A stretch of DNA of 7,476 bases from Chloroflexota bacterium (GTDB lineage Bacteria > Chloroflexota > Anaerolineae > Anaerolineales > UBA4823), in assembly GCA_012798185.1 (NCBI GenBank), contig JAAZNS010000315.1:1-7476 (forward strand), given 5' to 3'. The notes below the pieces were generated by a model that saw nothing but the letters and a program-made list of their open reading frames with translations, did no database searches and was not told the origin of the DNA. Positions 1 through 6,163 of this stretch are shown here, piece after piece. A program made the translations under genes and the position numbers. The first letter of the stretch is position 1. The number at the start of each line of letters is the position of its first letter.

Positions 1-1
1 A

Positions 2-733
2 AATCACGAAGCTGATGCATTTGTTACCGCAGGAAATACTGGAGGAGCGCTTGCTACAGCATACTTCCGGTTAGGCACCCTTCCTGGGGTGGAAAGGCCT
101 GCCTTGACCGCCCTTTTTCCAGTAAAAGGAGGGCATTGTGTGGTATTAGATATCGGCGCTAACCCAGATTGTAAACCGGAACATCTGGCGCAATTTGCAA
201 TCATGGGAAGCATCTATGCTAATAAAGTGCTGGGAAAATCCAATCCAAGAGTAGCGATATTATCGAACGGTGAAGAACCTGGGAAAGGTAATGAATTGGT
301 GAAACAGGCTTTTCCCTTGATTGCAGCAAGTGGATTGAACTTCATTGGAAATGTTGAGGGAAAAGAACTGTTTGGAGGCGAGGCAGATGTTGTTGTGGTC
401 GATGGTTTTACTGGAAATATCCTGTTAAAATCTAGTGAAGCAGTTGCCAAATTAATCACCGATTTACTGAAAGAACAAATGATGGGAAGCCTGCGCACCA
501 AAATAGGCGGATTATTGGCGAAACCCGCATTTATCGAAATCAAACGGATTATGGACCCAGGAGAAATTGGCGCAGCACCGCTTCTGGGGATTAATGGACT
601 GGTATTTATCGGACATGGGCGGTCAGACGACCATGCTCTAGTGAGTGCAATCCTGGTTGCCAGGCATGCAGTCTCAGCCAATCTGCTTGAATCGATTAAA
701 GATACAATACAAAAACAACTCCTTCAAGCATAG
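2..733 (+). CDS. plsX: Phosphate acyltransferase PlsX, 5'-truncated by window edge
   Basis: PlsX makes acyl-phosphate from acyl-ACP and inorganic phosphate; PlsY then uses it to acylate glycerol-3-phosphate in phospholipid synthesis. It is a peripheral enzyme on the inner face of the membrane. The reading frame is open from base 2, giving 243 residues before the TAG at 731-733; the family is usually about 330-345 residues, so roughly the first 90-100 are missing. Visible family signatures in order are AFVTAGNTGG near the left edge, VLDIGANPD, the QFAIMGSIYA segment, NGEEPGKGNELV, FIGNVEGKELF, DVVVVDGFTGNILLKSSEA, and near the end GAAPLLGINGLVFIGHGRSD. The more usual form of the last motif has GGAPLLG. 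The GTG at 89 is internal to the family homology and is not the start. fabF follows 19 nt later, which suggests one operon. The family call is secure. Confidence 0.95.
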   Translation, partial: NHEADAFVTAGNTGGALATAYFRLGTLPGVERPALTALFPVKGGHCVVLDIGANPDCKPEHLAQFAIMGSIYANKVLGKSNPRVAILSNGEEPGKGNELVKQAFPLIAASGLNFIGNVEGKELFGGEADVVVVDGFTGNILLKSSEAVAKLITDLLKEQMMGSLRTKIGGLLAKPAFIEIKRIMDPGEIGAAPLLGINGLVFIGHGRSDDHALVSAILVARHAVSANLLESIKDTIQKQLLQA

Positions 734-752
734 TCATCAAAGTAAAAACATA

Positions 753-2012
753 ATGAATAATGATAATAAAAATATAAAACGAACTGTAATTACCGGAATG
801 GGCGTGATCAGCCCTATTGGTTCGGGAATCGATGTTTTTTGGGATGGGTTGGTTTCCGGTAAATCGGGCATCCGCCGCATCACCCAATTTGATTCATCCC
901 ATTTGCCCTGCCAGATTGCCGGTGAAATACCTGATTTTGAGCCATCCAAATTTCTAGACCGGAAAGAAGCCCGGCGTATACCACGATCAGGGCAAATTGC
1001 ATTAGCCGCTGCTATCATGGCAGTTGAAGATGCCGGTCTCCCAGATACTATGCCAATTCCTGAACGTGCCAGTGTAATTTTTGGTACAGCGATTGGCGGC
1101 ATTGACCGTGTCGTCGATGGGGTTAAAATATTACACGAACAGGGTTTCGATAAAGTCACACCTTTCATTCTCCCATTTGGCATTCCAAACTTATCTGCTT
1201 TCTTAATTGCTAAACAATTTCAATGTTTGGGCAGAAATAGTACAATTACAGCTTCTTGTGCAACAGGAACGCAGACAATTGGAGAAGCAACCGAATTAAT
1301 TAGACGGGGACTGGCAGACATCGTGATAACTGGCGGTACTGAAGCATTAATTACGGATTTTGCTATAGCCGGATTTTCTGCAATGCGGGCAATGCCAACA
1401 AACTTTAATAATGATCCTGAACGGGCATCCCGCCCGTTCGATGCTAAAAGAGAAGGTTTTATCTTCTCCGAAGGCGCTGGTGTTCTGGTTTTAGAGAATT
1501 TGGAGCACGCTCAATCAAGAGGCGCACACATCTATGCTGAAGTCATCGGTCATGCCACTTCCGCTGACGCCTACCATATCGCTGCCCCCGATCCAGAAGC
1601 TGCAGGTCAATCGAGGGTAATGCGCTGGGCATTAGAGGATGCTGGTGTTGCACCTGAGGATGTGGATTATATAAATGCTCATGGAACCTCTACTCCAATA
1701 AACGATGTCAGCGAAACACAGGCGATTAAAAAGGTATTTGGGGAACATGCCTATACAACTGCAATCAGCTCGAGCAAATCAATGCTCGGGCATGCGATGG
1801 GTGCATCGGGTGCATTGGAAGCCATTGTTTGTGCATTGATCCTTAGTAAGGGTTGGATAACACCAACCATTAATTACGAATTTCCAGATCCTGAATGTGA
1901 TCTAGATTATGTGCCTAATCAGGCTCGCCAAAAAAAAGTGAATATTGCTCTTTCTAATTCTTTTGGGTTGGGCGGACAAAATGCCTGTCTGATCCTTAAA
2001 AAATACGAATAA
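753..2012 (+). CDS. fabF: 3-oxoacyl-[ACP] synthase II (FabF, KAS II)
   Basis: This condensing enzyme extends acyl-ACP by two carbons with malonyl-ACP in cytoplasmic type II fatty acid synthesis. The product is 419 residues, close to the usual 410-415. The thiolase-fold Cys-His-His triad is complete: Cys169 in TASCATGTQTIG, His310 in NAHGTSTPINDVSET, and His347 in SSKSMLGHAMGASGALE, with the conserved Lys342. The N-terminus RTVITGMGVISPIG and C-terminus NSFGLGGQNACLIL are typical. In the last motif Leu406 stands where E. coli FabF has its gating Phe400 (GFGG). The ATG at 753 is chosen because it lies about ten residues before the family homology. The frame is open further upstream, but only over the end of plsX. 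No good Shine-Dalgarno precedes the ATG, so translation may be coupled to plsX. FabF is preferred over FabB from overall motif style. Confidence 0.95.
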   Translation: MNNDNKNIKRTVITGMGVISPIGSGIDVFWDGLVSGKSGIRRITQFDSSHLPCQIAGEIPDFEPSKFLDRKEARRIPRSGQIALAAAIMAVEDAGLPDTMPIPERASVIFGTAIGGIDRVVDGVKILHEQGFDKVTPFILPFGIPNLSAFLIAKQFQCLGRNSTITASCATGTQTIGEATELIRRGLADIVITGGTEALITDFAIAGFSAMRAMPTNFNNDPERASRPFDAKREGFIFSEGAGVLVLENLEHAQSRGAHIYAEVIGHATSADAYHIAAPDPEAAGQSRVMRWALEDAGVAPEDVDYINAHGTSTPINDVSETQAIKKVFGEHAYTTAISSSKSMLGHAMGASGALEAIVCALILSKGWITPTINYEFPDPECDLDYVPNQARQKKVNIALSNSFGLGGQNACLILKKYE

Positions 2013-2030
2013 ATCAAAGAGGTAAAGTCC

Positions 2031-2774
2031 ATGCAAATTATCACAAACGAAAAGCTAATCCGTCGTTATACACGCATAGCCCGTATTAGTGTTATCGCCG
2101 GGATGATCGTTCTTATCGGAGGCTTTCTATTATCTATCAAATATCCCCAACAGCAGATATTTGTTATATTAGCGCTTATAATCGGTTTTTTCTTGTCGCA
2201 ATTGGGTATTTATTTCACAAATCGCTGGGCGCGGCAGCCACGCTCGGATATTTTACTGAATCAGGCGCTTAAAGGATTTGATAATCGATATACGATTTTC
2301 CATTATTCAACCCCAGCTTCTCATTTATTGATTGGTCCTGCAGGTATATGGGTTCTCTTGCCGCTCTTTCAAAAAGGCACAATCACGTTTTCTAAAGGAA
2401 GATGGCGTCAGAAAGGTGGAAACTTATATTTGAAAATGTTTGCTCAAGAGGGTTTAGGCAGACCAGATTTAGAAATCCAAAGCGAAATCGATGCAATTCG
2501 TAATCATATCAAGAAAAACTTACCCGATATCAGCCTTCCCGATATAAAGGGTGCTTTGGTTTTCACCAATAAAAACACAAAAATCGATATCCAAGACAAT
2601 CAAGAAACTCCTGCTGCTACCTTGCACATTGACAAATTAAAAGAATATCTGAGGAAAATTGCTAAAACCAAACCAATCCCTATCGATAAATCTATCGAAA
2701 TTCAAAAGGTGTTTTTAATGGAAAAAGGATTAGAAAAGACCTCGGATAATCAACATGACACCGAGCAAGATTAG
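2031..2774 (+). CDS. Two-helix membrane protein with NERD-like domain, probably without nuclease activity
   Basis: The product has 247 residues. Two hydrophobic helices lie at about 18-36 and 42-62, joined by a short loop with a KYPQQQ stretch, and are followed by a basic RWARQPR segment that should stay in the cytoplasm. The soluble part resembles a NERD domain: the segment SHLLIGPAGIWVLLPLF at 97-113, then GTITFSKGRWRQKGG, matches the usual pattern in which a 'hhhGpxGhhhh' strand leads to a Glu-x-Lys catalytic pair. Here that place reads LLPLFQKG, so the acidic and lysine residues of an active PD-(D/E)xK nuclease are absent. The tail from about 230 is polar and probably disordered. An AAAGAGG Shine-Dalgarno at 2016-2022 lies 8 nt before the ATG, and the gene starts 18 nt after fabF, so it belongs to the plsX-fabF operon. 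I remember similar proteins in Anaerolineae. The membrane topology is firm; the NERD relationship is moderate and the function unknown. Confidence 0.8.
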   Translation: MQIITNEKLIRRYTRIARISVIAGMIVLIGGFLLSIKYPQQQIFVILALIIGFFLSQLGIYFTNRWARQPRSDILLNQALKGFDNRYTIFHYSTPASHLLIGPAGIWVLLPLFQKGTITFSKGRWRQKGGNLYLKMFAQEGLGRPDLEIQSEIDAIRNHIKKNLPDISLPDIKGALVFTNKNTKIDIQDNQETPAATLHIDKLKEYLRKIAKTKPIPIDKSIEIQKVFLMEKGLEKTSDNQHDTEQD

Positions 2775-2963
2775 AGGAATCCCAACCACTAATCCAACAA
2801 TCGTGACACTTACTAAAACACCAGCAATCATAAACAATAGCCCAAGAAGTATTGCGACTAATCTTCCCGTCATTCCAACAATCATGGCTAAAAATTGCCA
2901 TAACCACCAAAAAGGAAGCAAATACCAGGGTATTCGCCTGCGCTTTTTTATATGAATACTCAT
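2730..2963 (-). CDS. Small integral membrane protein (77 aa), function unknown
   Basis: A short basic N-terminus (MSIHIKKRRR) is followed by hydrophobic segments at about 13-32, 35-56 and 57-74, rich in Gly, Val, Ile and Leu, with an aromatic patch (WYLLPFWWLWQF) at the start. By the positive-inside rule the N-terminus should be cytoplasmic. Translation is supported by a GGAGG 5 nt before the ATG. A second frame across the same bases, with an ATG at 2967, has its start only 1 nt from that GGAGG and encodes a Cys/Trp-rich product without family character, so I reject it. The last 15 codons overlap the end of the convergent NERD-like gene (2730-2774). The family is not identified; small proteins of this kind are common. 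It stands alone, 236 nt downstream of the pentapeptide-repeat gene. Confidence 0.7.
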   Translation of the reverse strand: MSIHIKKRRRIPWYLLPFWWLWQFLAMIVGMTGRLVAILLGLLFMIAGVLVSVTIVGLVVGIPLILLGVMLIIRGLF

Positions 2964-2968
2964 TCATT

Positions 2969-2973
2969 CCTCC
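2969..2973 (-). promoter_or_regulatory. Ribosome binding site deciding the start of the 77-aa membrane protein
   Basis: On the - strand the sequence reads GGAGG, then AATGA, then ATG. The spacing of 5 nt fits the ATG at 2963. The overlapping ATG at 2967 would have only 1 nt of spacing. This selects the hydrophobic reading frame over its neighbour. Confidence 0.7.
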
Positions 2974-3035
2974 ATTACTTTTCGTATTATTAAACGTAAT
3001 TCACTTTCATCACCAATAAAAAAATTACTTATTCT

Positions 3036-3066
3036 TGCCAGCCGCCCACTATGTGGACAGCTGGCA
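3036..3066. other. Hairpin in the 2964-3199 intergenic gap
   Basis: TGCCAGC (3036-3042) pairs perfectly with GCTGGCA (3060-3066). Inside, after a symmetric 3x3 internal loop, CCAC (3046-3049) pairs with GTGG (3053-3056) around a TAT loop. A second smaller inverted repeat, AACAGT (3070-3075) with ACTGTT (3081-3086), lies just beyond. On the - strand a T7 run (complement of 3019-3024 and neighbours) follows the first stem after about 11 nt, which is too far for a standard intrinsic terminator. The hairpin could still end or stabilise the pentapeptide-repeat transcript. The remainder of this 236-nt gap is AT-rich with no gene I can support. Confidence 0.5.
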
Positions 3067-3199
3067 TCGAACAGTGCAGTACTGTTAACATATTCTACGC
3101 TTAATATTTTATTTGGTTGCTCAATAAAGTAAAAATTCCACTAACTAAGAAAAATGTAAGCTAATTAAACTCTGGGCTCATCCAATATAACCTGAATAG

Positions 3200-3670
3200 T
3201 TACGTTTTCCCTTTCAAAAACTCCTCGATATTCACCGGTAATCCTTTAGCACCATCCAATTCTGCGTAGATCATAGTCGTATCTCGGAGATCTGCCTGCC
3301 ATAAATTTGCGCCGGTAAGAATTGCCCCGCGTAAATTAGCGCCGCGCAAATCAGCTTTTCGTAAATCTGCGCTGGTAAGATCTACCGTACGTAAATCAGC
3401 CCCTAAAATATTTGCCTCGAATAGGACTGCGCTGGAGAGTATGGCTTCAGATAAATCTGCATACGCTAAATTTGTCCGGCTCAGATTCGCTTTGCTCAAA
3501 TCAGCTTTACTGAGGTTGGCATTGCTTAAATTTGCATAAGATAAATCAGCTTCTATCAGGCATAAACCACATAGATTTTCATTGCTTAAATCTACCCCCC
3601 GCAAAATCACACCTTTCGAAGGGCTAGTAGCTATAATTTTTATCACATCCAAACGAGTCAATTCACCCAT
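3200..3670 (-). CDS. Pentapeptide-repeat protein, 24 uninterrupted repeats
   Basis: The product has 156 residues. After a short N-terminal segment (MGELTRLDVIKIIATS) that probably caps the fold, residues 21-140 divide without a gap into 24 five-residue units of the A(D/N)LXX type, such as ADLSY, ANLSK, ADLRG and ANLWQ. The family folds as a right-handed quadrilateral beta-helix with four units per turn, so 24 units make six full turns. The central Leu/Ile/Met position is kept in nearly all units; the last ones (TTMIY, AELDG) are weaker and lead into a charged cap ending FLKGKT. There is no signal peptide or membrane helix, so it should be cytoplasmic. An AAGGAG (3677-3682 on the - strand) lies 6 nt before the ATG. 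The gene begins 21 nt after the Nudix gene, so the two are probably co-transcribed. Some relatives mimic DNA and protect gyrase (Qnr, MfpA), but nothing here shows that; function is unknown. Confidence 0.9.
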   Translation of the reverse strand: MGELTRLDVIKIIATSPSKGVILRGVDLSNENLCGLCLIEADLSYANLSNANLSKADLSKANLSRTNLAYADLSEAILSSAVLFEANILGADLRTVDLTSADLRKADLRGANLRGAILTGANLWQADLRDTTMIYAELDGAKGLPVNIEEFLKGKT

Positions 3671-3691
3671 TTACCTCTCCTTATTCACAAA

Positions 3692-4210
3692 TTATTTGTT
3701 AAATGACACCGTCAATTTCCCCTCAATATCATATGTATAAAGCGCTGAAAATGGAGGATCCTCTTTTTGGTTTGCGATAATTTTAGGAAGCAGTATAGGA
3801 AGATCCTCCACTAACGGTAAATCCGATATTTGATCGACAGAAAACCATAATAAATTGCCTTCTGCTGTTTCATTGACAAATTCGGTTGAGATAATTTCTT
3901 CATTTACCTCACCCTTGAAGATAAAAATCCCAACTCCTGTTTTTTTATAGACATCGATCATAATTGTTCCGCACAACCATAGATTATCAATCACCAACCC
4001 TGTCTCTTCTACTAATTCCCGCTGTGCAGCAAAGTATATACTCTCCCCTCGTTCAACATGCCCCCCTATTCCATTATAACAACCAGCCCATATTTTTTTC
4101 TTAGAGTCTCCTTTTATTAATAATATTTTTTCCCCGCGAAATAAAAAGATCAAGGTGCGAGGGACTATCATGTAGCGGTTGTTTAATCGCCCTTGATCTT
4201 TTGCTGGCAT
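3692..4210 (-). CDS. Nudix hydrolase (MutT-like), substrate unknown
   Basis: Nudix enzymes hydrolyse nucleoside diphosphates linked to another group, for example oxidised dNTPs or dinucleotides. The 172-residue product has a complete Nudix box from Gly50 to Leu72, matching GX5EX7REUXEEXGU: GHVERGE, then REL at 64-66, Glu68 and Glu69, and Gly71. The Mg-binding glutamates are therefore all present. A beta-strand region PRTLIFLFRGEKILLIKG (about 17-34) precedes the box and WAGCYNGIGG leads into it. The start is somewhat uncertain: a purine-rich GAAGAG touches the ATG directly and no well-spaced Shine-Dalgarno is visible; Met14 is the alternative, but it has none either. The gene is followed after 21 nt by the pentapeptide-repeat gene and preceded by a highly structured 213-nt gap. 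A housecleaning role is the default guess; substrate cannot be told from sequence. Confidence 0.9.
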   Translation of the reverse strand: MPAKDQGRLNNRYMIVPRTLIFLFRGEKILLIKGDSKKKIWAGCYNGIGGHVERGESIYFAAQRELVEETGLVIDNLWLCGTIMIDVYKKTGVGIFIFKGEVNEEIISTEFVNETAEGNLLWFSVDQISDLPLVEDLPILLPKIIANQKEDPPFSALYTYDIEGKLTVSFNK

Positions 4211-4248
4211 CTCTTCTGGTCTATGAACAAAGCATAATGATTTTCTTC

Positions 4249-4315
4249 GATGACCGGAGTAACCGCGTCATAGTGATAAATATATTCATATGATTACTCC
4301 GATCATCATTTTTTT
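4249..4315. other. Long hairpin with T7 tract between Nudix and aldolase genes
   Basis: Bases 4249-4262 (GATGACCGGAGTAA) pair with 4294-4307 (TTACTCCGATCATC) over 14 positions. The single exception, 4254 with 4302, is C against A on the + strand but a G-U wobble in a - strand RNA. A second stem inside, TCATA (4268-4272) with TATGA (4289-4293), stacks on it with a 5-nt bulge at 4263-4267 and a 16-nt loop. A T7 run at 4309-4315 follows on the + strand, so it could terminate transcripts read in + direction. No + strand gene ends here, and the wobble favours the - strand, so a role in the leader of the Nudix operon is equally possible. Confidence 0.55.
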
Positions 4316-4400
4316 AAGGTACGCAGGGAAAGCCCCGAATTTGAGATAAGTACGCAGTACCCGCAAATTTCTCTAATTCGGTAACTCATCTACGCGCCTT
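4316..4400 (-). other. Nested imperfect inverted repeat, possible structured RNA
   Basis: Three stems share one axis. The outer stem is 4316-4326 (AAGGTACGCAG) with 4390-4400 (CTACGCGCCTT); as - strand RNA it has 10 of 11 positions paired including two G-U pairs. A symmetric 8x8 internal loop (4327-4334 and 4382-4389) follows. The middle stem is 4335-4346 (CCGAATTTGAGA) with 4370-4381 (TCTCTAATTCGG), paired at 11 of 12 positions. An apical hairpin GTAC-GCA-GTAC sits at 4350-4360. There is no open frame across it. It begins 23 nt after the aldolase stop and could be a 3' UTR processing or stabilising element, a leader for the Nudix operon, or a copy of a dispersed palindromic repeat. Confidence 0.5.
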
Positions 4401-4423
4401 AATGCAGAAACTGTAATTTCATA

Positions 4424-5845
4424 TCAATCAGCCAAATCGCTGATATCGGTATCGGGAGATACATCTGAAATATAATCCGATAATTGGGGTTCGATGATCA
4501 CTGGTTTGATGGTCTTCGATACCACTTCGCTTGTATTTACTACTGCCAGATATTTGAATAATTTGATAAATTGTTCCTCCCAAGCCTTCCCAATTTCTGC
4601 CTTCTTTTCAGCAGTCATATTCCAAAGTTGTTTTTTAAATGGGCCAATAGCATTCTTGCGGACTTTATAATAAAATTGCTCGTCGGTCATATCCGGCTTT
4701 CGATCAGCAGCATTTTTCTCATCGAGGTAATGATAAATCTCATCACGCAGAGCATCTGGCAAACGATCAAAAAGCATATTTTGAAAATTAGTCGCTAAGT
4801 GAACTTCACATGCCTCTGCCTCGACGAACTTACCAAATGCATCCTCAGGCAGGGTAGATGCGCCATGTTGTACTGCACCGCCCATCTTGTAATCAGCCCG
4901 GGCAATGCGGCTTAATTTTAGCAATGTATCGAAATCCACACTCACCTTGGCAATCGACCCATCGGGTAATACTACGCCGCCATGCGATGTGCCGGTCTGA
5001 ATGCTGATCTTACTAAGCCCGAAAGCCTCTGTGTCCAGCTTCTTCAGTTCGCTGTTGAAGCCATCCATATAGGCGCGTAATTCCTCTTCTGTAGAATTAT
5101 GACCGCCCACTTCGCCAATTTCACCGCCAATGGAAATCCTAACGCCTTTCGGTTCGAGCGAGCGGATGTATGCAGCAAACATGGCGGATAAGCTAGTATT
5201 GTTGTACTGCTGCTCAGCAATCGTCTTCTTGCTCAAATCGACCATCGTAGAGGAATCCACATCGATATTATAAAATCCAGCAGCAATTGATTCTTTGATC
5301 AGATCACGAAGCGCATTAATTTCAGCATCCGGATTTGCAGCATATTTTTTCGCAGAAACCTGGAAATGATCTCCTTGAATGAAAACTGGTCCCATGTAAC
5401 CTTCAGCAATGGCAGCTGCTAATACACTGGTGGTATATTCACTGGGGCGTTGGTCGGTATAACCCATCTCCGAACGGGCAATTTCAAAAATGAACGCACC
5501 AGCGTTCAGTTGATTAGCTGCCCGGAAAACTGCTTTGGCTGATTCGAAAGATAATGCGCGTAAGTTAATCGCAGGTACAGTAAAATTCGAATCCACCTTC
5601 CCTAATCCTCTCGCGATATACAAGTCATTTATGGAAGCTGGAATTACGCCCAGCGAGAGAGCGATCTGCCGGGTTAAATAACGAGCTAATCCTTTTTGGG
5701 GATCGGTCCCCAAAGCAGATACCTCTGCCAAATGGAAAATGTTGGAGCGTAATTTTTTTTCATCTTTTATTTCCACTTTCCCCTTGACCACAGCTACGCT
5801 TTGGTCTAGTAATCCTAACAAATCATTCAATTCCCTTGATATCAT
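4424..5845 (-). CDS. Class II fructose-bisphosphate aldolase, long form
   Basis: Class II aldolases are zinc enzymes that split fructose-1,6-bisphosphate into dihydroxyacetone phosphate and glyceraldehyde-3-phosphate in glycolysis, and run in reverse in gluconeogenesis. The 473-residue product carries the family landmarks in order: FTVPAINLRA near 88-97, Asp159-His160 in QGDHF (catalytic Asp and first zinc His), NIDVDSSTMVDLS at 193-205, GGEIGEVGGHN at 240-250, His288 in GTSHGG (zinc), His327 in VQHGAS (zinc), and EVHLATNFQNM at 347-357. Typical FbaA is about 285-360 residues; here an N-terminal extension of about 85 residues and a C-terminal one of over 100 account for the excess. The last 20 residues are acidic. 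AAGGAG lies 6 nt before the ATG on the - strand. Specificity for fructose rather than tagatose bisphosphate or another ketose cannot be settled here, so no symbol is given. The aldolase fold and class are confident. Confidence 0.88.
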   Translation of the reverse strand: MISRELNDLLGLLDQSVAVVKGKVEIKDEKKLRSNIFHLAEVSALGTDPQKGLARYLTRQIALSLGVIPASINDLYIARGLGKVDSNFTVPAINLRALSFESAKAVFRAANQLNAGAFIFEIARSEMGYTDQRPSEYTTSVLAAAIAEGYMGPVFIQGDHFQVSAKKYAANPDAEINALRDLIKESIAAGFYNIDVDSSTMVDLSKKTIAEQQYNNTSLSAMFAAYIRSLEPKGVRISIGGEIGEVGGHNSTEEELRAYMDGFNSELKKLDTEAFGLSKISIQTGTSHGGVVLPDGSIAKVSVDFDTLLKLSRIARADYKMGGAVQHGASTLPEDAFGKFVEAEACEVHLATNFQNMLFDRLPDALRDEIYHYLDEKNAADRKPDMTDEQFYYKVRKNAIGPFKKQLWNMTAEKKAEIGKAWEEQFIKLFKYLAVVNTSEVVSKTIKPVIIEPQLSDYISDVSPDTDISDLAD

Positions 5846-5941
5846 AGGTAACTCCTTAGATTATCTATTGTTTTAAAACCTGAAAATCATTCCCTTTTTT
5901 TATTCTCGGTCGGTAAGACTTTCAATATTATTCGTAATTTA

Positions 5942-5947
5942 ATTATA
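5942..5947 (-). promoter_or_regulatory. Possible -10 element for the aldolase gene
   Basis: The - strand carries a perfect TATAAT about 100 nt upstream of the aldolase ATG, within the 318-nt divergent gap at 5846-6163. No convincing -35 hexamer sits 16-18 nt upstream of it. A TTGAAA with TAAAAA 17 nt away, nearer the gene, is an alternative. In an AT-rich gap such hexamers occur by chance. Apart from these and the + strand promoter, I see no gene or strong repeat in the gap. Confidence 0.3.
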
Positions 5948-6084
5948 CAACCTTCACACCAAGTATAACGTATATAAGAGAAGATGTGAAATTAATCAGC
6001 CAGCTTGGATGAGTTTTTGAATTTTTAGACCAACTTACCATGACCAGAGCGGTTATAAAGATACTAAATAAATCTCGATTTTTG

Positions 6085-6113
6085 TTGCACCAATAGAAAG
6101 ATAACGCTATAAT
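6085..6113 (+). promoter_or_regulatory. Sigma-70-type promoter for the 178-aa protein and SPFH operon
   Basis: TTGCAC (6085-6090) is followed after exactly 17 nt by TATAAT (6108-6113). Transcription would begin near 6120, giving a leader of about 44 nt before the ATG at 6164. This is the best promoter match in the window. It points to expression by the housekeeping sigma factor rather than solely by an alternative stress sigma factor. Confidence 0.8.
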
Positions 6114-6163
6114 CGAAGAGATTATCTAATTGAAGTAGTCACGACAGATAAAAGGAGAATACG

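Noticed and set aside
214..681. 155-aa - strand frame opposite plsX
   Set aside because: It is the antisense of a well-conserved gene, has no recognisable motif and no ribosome binding site that I can see; treated as a shadow frame.
645..752. N-terminal extension of fabF by 36 codons to an alternative start at 645
   Set aside because: The extension lies inside the plsX coding region and has no FabF homology; the family N-terminus begins just after the ATG at 753.
737..1183. 148-aa - strand frame opposite the start of fabF
   Set aside because: It is antisense to the conserved FabF N-terminal region and shows no family features.
2692..2967. 91-aa - strand frame starting at the ATG at 2967
   Set aside because: Its start is 1 nt from the GGAGG, its product is Cys/Trp-rich without recognisable family character, and the overlapping 77-aa frame is a typical membrane protein with proper spacing.
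3250..3610. Tandem DNA repeat with 15-nt periodicity
   Set aside because: The periodicity is the coding consequence of pentapeptide repeats in the protein, not an independent DNA repeat or CRISPR array.
4319..4357. Direct repeat GTACGCAG at 4319-4326 and 4350-4357
   Set aside because: Only 8 nt in two copies within the nested hairpin; better explained as part of that structure than as a target-site duplication.
4571..4798. 75-aa + strand frame inside the aldolase gene
   Set aside because: It is antisense to the aldolase C-terminal region, with no supporting start signal or motif.
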